From the NCBI RefSeq assembly GCF_947500985.1, contig NZ_CANMTX010000001.1, positions 62,001-126,000 on the forward strand: a DNA stretch of 64,000 nt, in the 5' to 3' direction. The DNA is from an uncultured Maribacter sp. Its GTDB lineage: Bacteria > Bacteroidota > Bacteroidia > Flavobacteriales > Flavobacteriaceae. Both the position numbers and the translations under genes were made by a program. Below the pieces are notes generated by a model, which saw nothing but the letters and a program-made list of their open reading frames with translations, was not told the DNA's origin and made no database searches. Position 1 is the first letter of the stretch, and every line of letters begins with the position of its first letter. Positions 33,347 through 41,954 of the stretch are shown here, one piece after another.

Positions 33347-33374
33347 CTCTTATAACCTAAAAACTATATTGAAA

Positions 33375-34997
33375 ATGAAAAAATCAAAAAAATTATTAAT
33401 TAAGGCATTGTTTCTTTCTTGTCTTGGAATCGCGGTAGTGAGCTGTGATGCAGAAGATGGAATTGATGGCACCAATGGTATAGACGGTGTTGATGGAGCT
33501 GATGGCGCTGATGGTACTGACGGAGCCGATGGTGCTGATGGTCAAGATTTAACTTTGGCAGAATCTATACCATTAACTAGTTCTGTAACTCCGAATGAAT
33601 TATTTGAATTGAAAGGTGCATTTGCAGGATCCGCCGAGCTTAATATGATTATGTCATCTGCAGATATTTTAGAATCTGATTCTACCTTTGTATATGGATC
33701 TTATATGGATGGTGCTGCACTTTTTCCGGCTGAAGATGGTAACTATGCATTAATCAATAATTTAGAAGCAGATTATTCTATTGCTAGAATAATGTTAAAC
33801 TCTGAGCTTCAACCATTACAAGGTGATTATATCGTTAACTCAACAGCTACTGCATTTACGGCTATGTGTTCTGGTTCTGCAATAACAGTTGAAGAGCACG
33901 GTTTTGGTCCTCTTTATCTTTCTGGTGGCGAATGGGGCGGTAACGCTAAAGGGGTTTTCAGAGTAAATCCTTTTAGAGCTACAGAAGATAGAGTAGAGGT
34001 AGAAAGGCTTCCTGCTCTTGGAGAGTGGTCTACTGAAAACGCTGTGGTTATAGGTAAAGATGCATATACATCACAGACTGTAGTTTTTATGGGTGATGAT
34101 CATAGCGATAATACTTATCCACAAGCACATTTTGGTATGTATGTAGGTCAAAGAGGTGATCTAGATGGAGGTAAATTGTACGTTTTAAAAGGTAAAAATC
34201 CTGTAGAATCTGCACCTGGTGAAGGCGGACAGTTGTTTGAAATGGGTATGTCAGAAGATATTGCCTATGACGTAGAATGGGTAGAAGTTACCGAAAGAAC
34301 TATAGATGAATTAAATCAAGAAGCGATTGATTTAGGTGCTATTGGTTTTCAAAGAATTGAAGATATTGACTGGAGAAGAGGTACTGCTGATGCTCAAAGA
34401 GAAGTATACTTTAATGCAACAGGTCGAATTCGAGGAGATAATCCAGATCTTAACTTAAGAGGTACTGGTTTTGGTCGTGTTTACAAATTAGAATTAAACG
34501 AAACTGACCCAACAGCAGACGCAGTTCTTACTGTGGTTGTAGATGGTGATCTTGAAGGTGGTAAAGGTGACGGTTTGCACTCTCCTGATAATATTTTGGT
34601 TACTGAAAACTATGCTTACATTCAAGAAGATCCTAACGGTTATGCTGATTTAAATGCTGACATTACTGGGTTCGCTAAATTATGGCAGTTAGATTTAAAT
34701 ACTGGTAGTTTTGTTGAAGTGATGGAGTGTAACCAAACATATGCATCTAGCGTAGGTATTGGAAATACTGATAGTATGTGGGAAATTACCGGGTTATTCG
34801 ATGTTACCGATATCATTGGTGCATCTGAACCTACGTTTATTGGTGGTGCTCAAGTACATGGGTGGAATTTTAGTACGACGCCTGATACTGCAGTAAGAGC
34901 TGACGGACTTAAGTTTGTTGATCCTACAGCCATTAGTGAAGGCAGTGCTGCTTTAGAAGGTTCTGTTTTGTTTAAATTGACAGGCTTACCTAGATAA
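33375..34997 (+). CDS. Lipoprotein with collagen-like stretch and PhoX-like (DUF839-type) propeller
   Basis: A 540-residue lipoprotein with the anchor Cys at residue 24 (IAVVSCDAED). Residues about 29-58 are ten G-x-D or G-x-N triplets (GIDGTNGIDGVDGADGADG and so on), a collagen-like spacer. The rest resembles the DUF839/PhoX beta-propeller family: TVVFMGDDHSDNTYPQAH, GFQRIEDIDWRR, SPDNILVTENYAYIQEDPNG and AKLWQLDLNTG follow in the order seen in PhoX-type calcium/iron phosphatases. The PhoX Cys residues that hold iron are not obvious, so phosphatase activity is uncertain. The ATG at 33375 is used; a TTG two codons earlier would also read. A terminator separates it from the di-heme peroxidase gene. 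Confidence 0.6.
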   Translation: MKKSKKLLIKALFLSCLGIAVVSCDAEDGIDGTNGIDGVDGADGADGTDGADGADGQDLTLAESIPLTSSVTPNELFELKGAFAGSAELNMIMSSADILESDSTFVYGSYMDGAALFPAEDGNYALINNLEADYSIARIMLNSELQPLQGDYIVNSTATAFTAMCSGSAITVEEHGFGPLYLSGGEWGGNAKGVFRVNPFRATEDRVEVERLPALGEWSTENAVVIGKDAYTSQTVVFMGDDHSDNTYPQAHFGMYVGQRGDLDGGKLYVLKGKNPVESAPGEGGQLFEMGMSEDIAYDVEWVEVTERTIDELNQEAIDLGAIGFQRIEDIDWRRGTADAQREVYFNATGRIRGDNPDLNLRGTGFGRVYKLELNETDPTADAVLTVVVDGDLEGGKGDGLHSPDNILVTENYAYIQEDPNGYADLNADITGFAKLWQLDLNTGSFVEVMECNQTYASSVGIGNTDSMWEITGLFDVTDIIGASEPTFIGGAQVHGWNFSTTPDTAVRADGLKFVDPTAISEGSAALEGSVLFKLTGLPR

Positions 34998-35019
34998 GTG
35001 ATATAATTTAACCAATTAC

Positions 35020-35048
35020 AAAGGTTCCCTTAATTGGGAACCTTTTTT
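35020..35048 (+). terminator. Rho-independent terminator after the PhoX-like gene
   Basis: AAAGGTTCCC (35020-35029) pairs with GGGAACCTTT (35036-35045) around TTAATT and is followed by TTT. Confidence 0.85.
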
Positions 35049-35077
35049 CTATTCAATAAATAATTTTAAAATATAAC

Positions 35078-36916
35078 ATGAGAATATTGCATAATAAATG
35101 GATTGTTGTTGCTCTTTTTGGTTTTTTTCTTTCTTGTAAGGATCATGAAACCAAACCATTATTGGCTATTAACTCTAATGATACATCAATGTTCAATGAT
35201 GCAATTCGTGAACATTATTTTATTGCATTGGATAGTACTTCTTATTATATGCAGCAAATAGATACTTCTAATACCCTGTCAAAGAATAAAAGTCTTTTTC
35301 TTAAAAGTAGAGAATGGTATAAAAGAGTAGAACCAATGCTGATAGCTTATGACTATGAAAACTATATTTCAATGAATGCTCCAAATTTATTGAAGGTAGA
35401 AATAGATGATCACCAAGATATTAGAATTCAGAATCCAAAAAGTTTTCAGGTATTAGAAGAACTTCTTTATGATGAAAATGGATTTTCAAATAAAGAACTA
35501 AATACTGTTTTAGAATATTTAAAAATTAGAATTCCATTTGTACGAAAAAATCATATTCTTATTACACAAAGAGATAGACATCATTTAAAAATGATCCGCG
35601 ATGCTATCGTAAATATCGCTACAAAAGGTATTACTGGGTTTGATTCTCCAAAATTGGCTAACTCCCTAAATGAAGCTATCTATAATTACGAAACTTTACA
35701 GCATGTTTTAGCTATCTACAAAGATGCTTTCGCAGATAAAAAATTGTACATGAAATGGGAAGATGAAATTACTTCTACCATTAATGTACTTAAAAATGGA
35801 AATTTTGATGATTTTGATCGTTATGCTTTTATAAAATTTCACACTAATAATCAATTGGACTTAGTGGCAAAAACCGCACAAGATTGGAATATTGAACTTA
35901 GTGAATCTCGGGCGTTAGACCCCAAAGTAACTAGCTTATTTGACCAGAATTTTTTTAATATGAAAATGTTCTCTACCCAAAGAGCACCAGATATTACTGA
36001 AGAAAGAATTGAATTGGGAAGACAGTTATTCAATGATAAAGATTTATCTGGATCAGGTACTATAAGTTGTGCCACTTGCCATATTAAAGAGAAAGCATTT
36101 ACTGACGGTCATAAAATTGCCAAAGGAATAAACGGACAAGATTTGCAACGCAATTCACCTACTTTAACCTATGCCGTTTACCAGCGTTCTTTATTTTATG
36201 ATGGTAGGGCAGACGGACTTGAAGATCAAATTGTTGGTGTTACCAATAATGAAAATGAGTTCCACATTGATTTGGATCAATTAGAAGAGAAAATTCAAGC
36301 AAAATCAGCATATAAAGTTCAATTTGATTCGCTTTATGATGGTAAAATTACTGATATGAATGTACGTAATGCTATTGCCACTTACATAAGAAGTTTAGCT
36401 CCGTTCGATTCTAAGTTTGATAGAAACATGAATAACATTGAAGAAACCATGACCGCTGAAGAGGTTACAGGGTTTAATCTTTTTATGGGTAAAGCTGCGT
36501 GTGCCACTTGTCATTTTCCACCTGCATTCAATGGTACGGTTCCACCAAAATATATGGAGAGCGAATTTGAAAATCTTGGAGTACCTAAAAACGCAAGTTT
36601 TGAAAATCCTGTTTTAGATGATGACTGGGGTCAGTATTATCCTTACGAAGTAGAGGAGAAGAAGCATTTCTTTAAAACATCAACGGTACGAAATGTTGAT
36701 TTAACGGGACCTTATATGCACAATGGGGTGTATAAAACATTAGAAGAGGTTGTTGAATTCTACAATGTTGGTGGTGGTCAAGGTATGGGCTTAGATGTAC
36801 CTTACCAAACATTGCCCTCAGATTCTTTGAATCTTACCAATGCAGAATCAAAAGCAATTATTGCCTTTATGAAAACACTGACCGATAAAAGATTTGAAAA
36901 AGAAGAAATAAACTAG
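35078..36916 (+). CDS. Di-heme cytochrome c peroxidase (MauG/CcpA family) with imelysin-like N-terminal half
   Basis: A 612-residue lipoprotein (anchor Cys20). Residues about 30-270 are all helical and resemble imelysin/EfeO-type domains (KSREWYKRVEPML, then PKSFQVLEELLYDE), though this match is weak. Residues about 300-605 are a bacterial di-heme peroxidase: haem sites CATCH at 331-335 and 475-479, GRQLFNDKDLSGSGTISC before the first, RNSPTL and FYDGRADGLEDQ, and TSTVRNVDLTGPYMHNG near the end. The family reduces hydrogen peroxide or, as in MauG, oxidises protein residues. It lies 80 bases after the PhoX-like gene behind a terminator. Its TAG shares the palindrome CTAG (36913-36916) with the convergent TIGR02757 gene. 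Confidence 0.85.
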   Translation: MRILHNKWIVVALFGFFLSCKDHETKPLLAINSNDTSMFNDAIREHYFIALDSTSYYMQQIDTSNTLSKNKSLFLKSREWYKRVEPMLIAYDYENYISMNAPNLLKVEIDDHQDIRIQNPKSFQVLEELLYDENGFSNKELNTVLEYLKIRIPFVRKNHILITQRDRHHLKMIRDAIVNIATKGITGFDSPKLANSLNEAIYNYETLQHVLAIYKDAFADKKLYMKWEDEITSTINVLKNGNFDDFDRYAFIKFHTNNQLDLVAKTAQDWNIELSESRALDPKVTSLFDQNFFNMKMFSTQRAPDITEERIELGRQLFNDKDLSGSGTISCATCHIKEKAFTDGHKIAKGINGQDLQRNSPTLTYAVYQRSLFYDGRADGLEDQIVGVTNNENEFHIDLDQLEEKIQAKSAYKVQFDSLYDGKITDMNVRNAIATYIRSLAPFDSKFDRNMNNIEETMTAEEVTGFNLFMGKAACATCHFPPAFNGTVPPKYMESEFENLGVPKNASFENPVLDDDWGQYYPYEVEEKKHFFKTSTVRNVDLTGPYMHNGVYKTLEEVVEFYNVGGGQGMGLDVPYQTLPSDSLNLTNAESKAIIAFMKTLTDKRFEKEEIN

Positions 36917-37677
36917 AATTTTTCAAACACACCTAAACCAAATAGGGCAAAATCATATTTAACTGGATCCATTGGGTCCAGTTTTCTAAGATTTTGATCC
37001 AACTCGGCTAGTGCCTTTGCGTCATTTTGTTTTCGTTTTAATAAACCTAATTTTCTGGCTACATTACCAGAATGAACATCTAATGGGCAAGATAATTTTG
37101 ATGGATGAATACCTTTCCAGATTCCAAAATCTACATTGGTGGCGGCATCTCTAACCATCCAACGTAAAAACATGTTTATTCTTTTCGCTGCAGAACCCTT
37201 TAATGGGTCAGAAACATGTTTGGTTGTACGTTGCTCATAAGGTAATTCAAAAAATATTTTCTTGAATTCTGAAATGGTGGGCTGTAAACTATCCTTTGTT
37301 TGTTGTGTTGTAAAAACACCTTCTAATCCATTATGATTATTGTAAATATTTTTTAGACTCTGAATAAAGTAGGTAAGGTCAATGTCATTGAAAGTTCTAT
37401 GAACAAATCCAGTTAAATTCTCGAGATTTTCATCAGTATGGTTGATTACAAAATCGTACGGACTTTGTCCCATTCTTTCCATGAGTTTATGTGAATTATT
37501 GATGATGCTCTTCCTGTTGCCCCAAGCTATCGTTGCAGTTAAAAATGCACTTATTTCAATGTCTTCTTTTGACGTAAAAAGATGTGGAATCTGTATAGGG
37601 TCAGTTTCTAAGAATTCAGGATTATTATACTGAATAACCTTTTCGTCTAAAAATACTTTTAACTCACTTTTTGTCAT
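36913..37677 (-). CDS. TIGR02757/DUF2400 family protein
   Basis: A 254-residue cytoplasmic protein matching the TIGR02757 family of Bacteroidota and some other bacteria: AFLTATIAWGNRKSIIN, then KRINMFLRWMVRDA, PSKLSCPLDVHSGNVARKLG and DPVKYDFALFGLGVF. The C-terminal part is related to the helix-hairpin-helix fold of endonuclease III and AlkA glycosylases, so a nucleic-acid role is likely but unproved. The catalytic Lys of glycosylases is not evident. Its ATG overlaps the TGA of the CPBP protease gene (ATGA, 37674-37677), indicating translational coupling. Confidence 0.85.
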   Translation of the reverse strand: MTKSELKVFLDEKVIQYNNPEFLETDPIQIPHLFTSKEDIEISAFLTATIAWGNRKSIINNSHKLMERMGQSPYDFVINHTDENLENLTGFVHRTFNDIDLTYFIQSLKNIYNNHNGLEGVFTTQQTKDSLQPTISEFKKIFFELPYEQRTTKHVSDPLKGSAAKRINMFLRWMVRDAATNVDFGIWKGIHPSKLSCPLDVHSGNVARKLGLLKRKQNDAKALAELDQNLRKLDPMDPVKYDFALFGLGVFEKF

Positions 37678-38231
37678 TCAATGGGTATATCTAAAATTTG
37701 CATTATCAATACGGGGACTATGAGCACCATGTTGTAGCAAGCATGCAGTGCCATTGACCAAACTAGTCCAAATTTAATACGTATAAATCCTAAAAGAAAA
37801 CCTACACCTATTTGTGGTGCGACCAATAATGGAGAAAACAATACTACTTGTGTGCTCATTTCAAAATTACTAATGTGCATGAAGCCGAAAGCGATGGTAA
37901 ATGCATAAAAAACTATTTTGAAATAGTTGTAATTTTCAAAAAAGACAAGTGGACCTCTAAATAAAAGTTCTTCAAAAAATGGTGCAATTATTACAGCTAA
38001 GAAGAAAATAAGTAAAGGGGAGTAGTTTTCGAACAAATCGTCCATTGCATGTTTGCCCATCTCAAGTTGAAGCGAATTTTCAACTACACTAGCAATCAGT
38101 AATAGCACAATACTTGTGCTTAATGCTATAATCAATAGCTTAAAAAATGTTCTTAATTTTTTAGAAAATGGAGTTGTGATATCTTGCTTATAAACCGGAT
38201 TCTTTGCAAATAATAAAAGTTCTTCTAGCAT
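37674..38231 (-). CDS. CPBP (Abi) family intramembrane metalloprotease
   Basis: A 185-residue polytopic membrane protein with about five hydrophobic helices. The family signature EExxxR is present as FFEELLFRGP (E87, E88, R92), followed by FGFMHISNFE with the second-motif His and LHACYNMV with the last motif. These are glutamate-dependent intramembrane proteases of the type that includes Rce1. Targets in bacteria are mostly unknown. It lies 9 bases after the LolD-like ATPase gene and overlaps the TIGR02757 gene, so the three form one operon; nothing in the sequence explains the grouping. Confidence 0.87.
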   Translation of the reverse strand: MLEELLLFAKNPVYKQDITTPFSKKLRTFFKLLIIALSTSIVLLLIASVVENSLQLEMGKHAMDDLFENYSPLLIFFLAVIIAPFFEELLFRGPLVFFENYNYFKIVFYAFTIAFGFMHISNFEMSTQVVLFSPLLVAPQIGVGFLLGFIRIKFGLVWSMALHACYNMVLIVPVLIMQILDIPIE

Positions 38232-38240
38232 CTGTTTTGC

Positions 38241-38921
38241 TTATGCTAAAATGATTTCTTTATCTACAATTTTACCATCTACCATGGTTAATTTTCTATC
38301 GGCCATTTCTGCCAGCTCGCTATTATGGGTTACGATAACAAATGTTTGTCCAAATTTTTCACGTAATTCAAAGAATAGTTTATGAAGATTATCGGCACTT
38401 TCAGAATCTAAATTTCCGCTAGGTTCATCGGCAAAAATTATTGATGGATTATTGATTAAAGCTCTTGCCACTGCAACGCGTTGTTGTTCTCCACCAGATA
38501 ATTCTGAAGGCTTATGGTTATATCGATGTGACAATCCTAAGAAATCTAAAAGTTCTTTTGCTCTTACTTCGGCATCAGCTTTTGGTGTTTTCTTAATGAA
38601 TGCAGGTAAGCATACATTTTCAATGGCCGTAAATTCTGGTAATAATTGATGAAACTGAAAGATGAAACCTATGTGCTCATTTCTGAACTTCGCTAAATCT
38701 TTATCATTCAAATTAGTAGTTTCAATATTATTTATAAGTAGGGTACTGTCTTTTCGGTTAGACTGTACATCTAAGGTTCCCAAGATTTGTAACAAGGTAG
38801 TTTTGCCGGCTCCTGAAGCACCAACGATAGAAACTATCTCTCCCTTTTTTATATGAAGGTCAACACCTTTTAGTACTTCTAATTCTCCGTAATATTTATG
38901 AATGTTAGAAGCTTTTATCAT
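38241..38921 (-). CDS. lolD: LolD/MacB-type ABC transporter ATP-binding protein
   Basis: A 226-residue ATPase with Walker [10 protein letters not shown] (residues 34-42), Q loop [14 protein letters not shown], signature [13 protein letters not shown] (141-153), Walker [13 protein letters not shown] (161-172) and the switch His in VTHN. The PSGNLDSE wording and length fit the LolD/FtsE/MacB group that works with FtsX-like permeases, such as lipoprotein release by LolCDE. No permease gene is next to it, which is common in Bacteroidota, where lolCE lie elsewhere. First gene of the operon with the CPBP protease and TIGR02757. Confidence 0.88.
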   Translation of the reverse strand: MIKASNIHKYYGELEVLKGVDLHIKKGEIVSIVGASGAGKTTLLQILGTLDVQSNRKDSTLLINNIETTNLNDKDLAKFRNEHIGFIFQFHQLLPEFTAIENVCLPAFIKKTPKADAEVRAKELLDFLGLSHRYNHKPSELSGGEQQRVAVARALINNPSIIFADEPSGNLDSESADNLHKLFFELREKFGQTFVIVTHNSELAEMADRKLTMVDGKIVDKEIILA

Positions 38922-39108
38922 GAGAAAGTTGGTGTTAGAAGTATGATTATATTAAAATTCAAAATTAATGAAAAAGGAGCATGCTAAAAATAGTTATTCG
39001 TTATTAGTTTTTATCATAGCATAGTTTGTGCGTGATTAGAAATGGCAATACTGCAATGTGAACTATTTATGATATTTTTACGTTTGATGATGAAAGAAAT
39101 TATTAAAT

Positions 39109-39136
39109 TTGTTCAACCTAAACTAAATTAGGTTAA
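39109..39136 (+). promoter_or_regulatory. folE promoter with a dyad in its spacer
   Basis: TTG (39109-39111), 17 bases, then TAGGTTAA (39129-39136), a two-mismatch -7 element. The spacer and the -7 element contain the inverted repeat AACCTAA-N6-TTAGGTT (39115-39121 and 39128-39134), extended outwards by GTT/AAC. This is a MerR-like operator position. ATG follows at 39153. Confidence 0.45.
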
Positions 39137-39152
39137 ACACAAATAGAAATAT

Positions 39153-39752
39153 ATGTCCCCATATAAAAATTTAGAAGAATACAATCTTGAAATTACCGAT
39201 GAAGTTAAAAGCAGGTATTCATCTATTATCGATGAAATTGGAGAAGATGTAGAAAGGGAAGGTTTGGTTAAAACACCAGAACGTGCAGCTAAAGCCATGT
39301 TGTTTTTAACGCAAGGTTACCAGCAAGACCCAGTAGAGATTTTAAAAGGGGCAATGTTCAAAGAAGACTATGATGATATGGTTATTATAAAGGATATTGA
39401 ACTGTATTCTTTATGTGAGCACCATATGTTGCCATTCTTTGGTAAGGCACATATTGCGTATATTCCTAACGGACAAATAGTTGGACTAAGTAAAATACCT
39501 CGTGTAGTTGATGTTTTTGCTAGAAGATTACAGGTGCAAGAAAGGCTAACACATGACATTTTAGAATGTATTAATAATACTTTGAAACCTAAGGGTGTTG
39601 CGGTTGTTATTGAAGCATCGCACATGTGTATGATGATGCGTGGTGTACAGAAACAAAACTCGGTAACTACAACATCGGGCTTTAGAGGTCAGTTTGAAAA
39701 AATTGAGACAAGAAACGAGTTCTTGAAATTAATCAGTGCAAAACTTTCTTAA
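39153..39752 (+). CDS. folE: GTP cyclohydrolase I
   Basis: A 199-residue enzyme that converts GTP to 7,8-dihydroneopterin triphosphate, the entry to folate and pterin synthesis. Zinc ligands are visible: C88 and H91 in [11 protein letters not shown] and C159 in [43 protein letters not shown] and [10 protein letters not shown] are canonical FolE blocks. The length is that of the bacterial type I enzyme. It is transcribed alone from a promoter whose spacer carries a dyad, so it may be a regulated copy; folates also serve as photolyase antenna pigments. No linked folate genes are seen. Confidence 0.96.
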   Translation: MSPYKNLEEYNLEITDEVKSRYSSIIDEIGEDVEREGLVKTPERAAKAMLFLTQGYQQDPVEILKGAMFKEDYDDMVIIKDIELYSLCEHHMLPFFGKAHIAYIPNGQIVGLSKIPRVVDVFARRLQVQERLTHDILECINNTLKPKGVAVVIEASHMCMMMRGVQKQNSVTTTSGFRGQFEKIETRNEFLKLISAKLS

Positions 39753-39834
39753 TAGGGCTTAACCCGTCTTTTATTTATTTTTAAAATTTGGCATCTTTGT
39801 TGCACTCTTAAGTTAGAATAACTAATTTTTCAAT

Positions 39835-40134
39835 ATGTCAATTTTTAAAGATAAAAAATACAAGCAACTTTTTATGGGTTTGCTTTTTGATGGTATAGGT
39901 ATGCTGTCTTTTGTAATACCTTTTGTAGGTGAATTTTCAGATATAGTTTGGGCGCCCCTTGCTGGTTGGCTCATGACCAGAATGTATAAAGGTAAGGTAG
40001 GGCAAGCTGCAGGTGCATTTACTTTCTTAGAAGAGATTATACCAGGGTTTGATATTATACCATCATTTACACTTATGTGGTTATATACTTACGTTTTTAA
40101 GGCTGCTAAAAAAGGGCAAACAATAGAGGTGTAA
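39835..40134 (+). CDS. Small membrane protein conserved-looking, unknown function
   Basis: A 99-residue protein with two or three hydrophobic segments: LFMGLLFDGIGMLSFVIPF, then IVWAPLAGWLMTRM and IIPSFTLMWLYTYVF. FLEEIIPGFDIIPSFTL is a striking charged-hydrophobic segment. A Lys-rich start and a short polar tail suggest inner-membrane insertion. I do not recognise the family. It has 82 bases upstream after folE and 53 bases before the sulfite-oxidase-type gene, so it may have its own promoter. Confidence 0.6.
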   Translation: MSIFKDKKYKQLFMGLLFDGIGMLSFVIPFVGEFSDIVWAPLAGWLMTRMYKGKVGQAAGAFTFLEEIIPGFDIIPSFTLMWLYTYVFKAAKKGQTIEV

Positions 40135-40187
40135 ATCTTACTTTTAGTTTATTAAAAATCTTAACTTTAGCTCAAATCACGTGAGTT

Positions 40188-41408
40188 TTGAAGAGAAGAA
40201 ATTTTGTAGCAAAATCTAGTTTAGGTAGTCTAGCTGCCTTATTAGGTGTAGATATAGTTTATAAAAATGTAATGCCAGCTGGTTATACTCCTATAGCCTT
40301 ACAAGATTCAGATCCATTCAAATTATTCAATAAGGATAAAGGGATGGTCGTTTTAAACGATAAACCTTGGAATATTGAAGCTCAAGCTCATCTCTTAGAT
40401 GATAAAGTAACACCCAACAAATCTATATTTATTAGAAATAACGGACTCATTCCTGAAGAAATTGATGTAGAAAACTGGACGCTCACCATAGATGGCGAAT
40501 CTGTCCAACAAGAAAAAACGTACTCCCTTGCAGAACTCAAATCCAAATTTAAACATCACACCTATCAATTAACCCTTGAATGTGGTGGTAATGGTAGAAG
40601 TGAATTTGACCCACCTGCGAAGGGTAATCAATGGACCATTGGTGCCGTTTATTGTGCAAGCTGGACAGGTGTTAGATTACGTGATGTCTTAGAAGATGTA
40701 GGTATTAAGGACGATGCCATTTACTTTGGTTATCATGCTGCAGATGTACATCTAAGTAGAGACCCAACAAAAGAACCCATTTCTAGAGGTGCACCAATGT
40801 CAAAGGCATTGCAAGACGAAACTATATTGGCTTTTCAAATGAACGGAGAGGATATTCCTTTAGCCCACGGTTATCCGTTACGGGTAATTGCTGGTGGTTG
40901 GCCAGCTTCGGTTTCTGGAAAATGGTTACAGCGAATTAGTATTAGAAATGTAGTTCATGATGGAACTAAAATGACGGGTACGGCTTATAGAGTTCCATGT
41001 AAACCCGTTGCTCCTGGTGAGAAAGTGGCAGATGAAGATATGTGTATCATAGAATCTATGCCGGTTAAGTCTTTAATTACATATCCTAAGTCTGGAGCTA
41101 CACTATCAAAAGGAAAGAAATTGAATATTAGAGGGCATGCATGGGCTGGTGAATTGGAAGTTGCTAAAATGGAATATTCTATAGATTTTGGTGCCACATG
41201 GAACAACTGTACCATTGAAAAACCTGCTAACCGTTTAGCTTGGCAACATTTCTCCGCAGAGATCTCATTTCCTCAAGAAGGGTATTACGAGGTTTGGGCA
41301 AAAGCTACAGATACTAATGGTGCTGGCCAGCCAATGTTATTACCTGGTTGGAACCCCAAAGGATACTTAAATAATGCTTGTCATAGGATAGCTGTAAAAA
41401 TCGCATAG
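40188..41408 (+). CDS. Sulfite-oxidase-family molybdopterin enzyme with Tat signal
   Basis: A 406-residue periplasmic molybdenum enzyme. Translation appears to start at the TTG at 40188, because the twin-arginine motif MKRRNFVAKSS follows at once and no in-frame ATG gives it. The cofactor-binding Cys is C132 in LTLECGGNGRSEF, followed by WTGVRLRDVLE, HAADVHLSRDP and PLAHGYPLRVIAGGWP as in sulfite oxidases, and a C-terminal dimerisation domain (about 290-405). The most likely reaction is oxidation of sulfite to sulfate with electrons passed to cytochrome c. The partner cytochrome gene begins at the very next base after its stop, as in the SorAB system. Confidence 0.88.
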   Translation: MKRRNFVAKSSLGSLAALLGVDIVYKNVMPAGYTPIALQDSDPFKLFNKDKGMVVLNDKPWNIEAQAHLLDDKVTPNKSIFIRNNGLIPEEIDVENWTLTIDGESVQQEKTYSLAELKSKFKHHTYQLTLECGGNGRSEFDPPAKGNQWTIGAVYCASWTGVRLRDVLEDVGIKDDAIYFGYHAADVHLSRDPTKEPISRGAPMSKALQDETILAFQMNGEDIPLAHGYPLRVIAGGWPASVSGKWLQRISIRNVVHDGTKMTGTAYRVPCKPVAPGEKVADEDMCIIESMPVKSLITYPKSGATLSKGKKLNIRGHAWAGELEVAKMEYSIDFGATWNNCTIEKPANRLAWQHFSAEISFPQEGYYEVWAKATDTNGAGQPMLLPGWNPKGYLNNACHRIAVKIA

Positions 41409-41894
41409 ATGAAAAAGCAAAATCATGACAAATTGAAACGCAATTTTCAAGGTACGTATCAAAAAATCATATTGGCAACAGTTATTGTGGCTATTGGAGG
41501 TATTGCTTTGATATACTTTATTTTCGATCCTAGTCTATCTGCTTTCAAAGGAAACGAACCAGAAACAGAAATTGTTGAAATATCAGTTGAAGATGATTTT
41601 GATAAAATAGAAAATGGAATTCATGTAAGTACTGGATTTATAGAGGCACCAGGTATGGCAGAAACTATTCAAAACTGTACCAATTGCCATTCTTCTAAAT
41701 TGGTCATTCAAAATAGAATGAATGCGGAACGCTGGAAATCTACTATTAAGTGGATGCAAGAAACTCAAAACCTTTGGGATTTAGGTGAGAATGAAGCTGT
41801 AATTATCAATTATTTAGTAACTAATTATCCACCAAAAAAAGTGGGTAGGAGAGCAGTACTTACAGATGTTGAGTGGTATCAATTAGAAGAATAG
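41409..41894 (+). CDS. Membrane-anchored monohaem cytochrome c, SorB-like partner
   Basis: A 161-residue protein with one N-terminal transmembrane helix (about residues 19-39) and a periplasmic cytochrome c domain. The single haem site is CTNCH (90-94), and the Met in NRMNAERWK or IKWMQE is a likely distal ligand. There is no cleavable signal, so it stays anchored. Its ATG follows the TAG of the sulfite-oxidase-type gene without a gap, so it almost certainly takes electrons from that enzyme and passes them to the respiratory chain. A strong bidirectional terminator follows 8 bases after its stop. Confidence 0.85.
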   Translation: MKKQNHDKLKRNFQGTYQKIILATVIVAIGGIALIYFIFDPSLSAFKGNEPETEIVEISVEDDFDKIENGIHVSTGFIEAPGMAETIQNCTNCHSSKLVIQNRMNAERWKSTIKWMQETQNLWDLGENEAVIINYLVTNYPPKKVGRRAVLTDVEWYQLEE

Positions 41895-41901
41895 AAAACA
41901 T

Positions 41902-41937
41902 AAAAAAGCCTTTGAATTTTAATTCAAAGGCTTTTTT
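41902..41937. terminator. Bidirectional rho-independent terminator
   Basis: A perfect 17-base inverted repeat (41902-41918 and 41921-41937) with core GCCTTTGAATT and terminal A and T runs on both strands. It ends the sulfite-oxidase pair (forward) and the metal-uptake-type operon (reverse). Confidence 0.9.
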
Positions 41938-41954
41938 AATAATATAAACTTAGC

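Noticed and set aside
33375..33560. Glycine-aspartate triplet codons as a tandem DNA repeat or mobile element trace
   Set aside because: The triplets vary at the third base and in the middle residue; it is a coding collagen-like stretch inside one intact gene.
39753..39782. GGGCTTAACCC after folE as a terminator
   Set aside because: Only three GC pairs with a five-base loop; too weak compared with the clear terminators elsewhere in the window.
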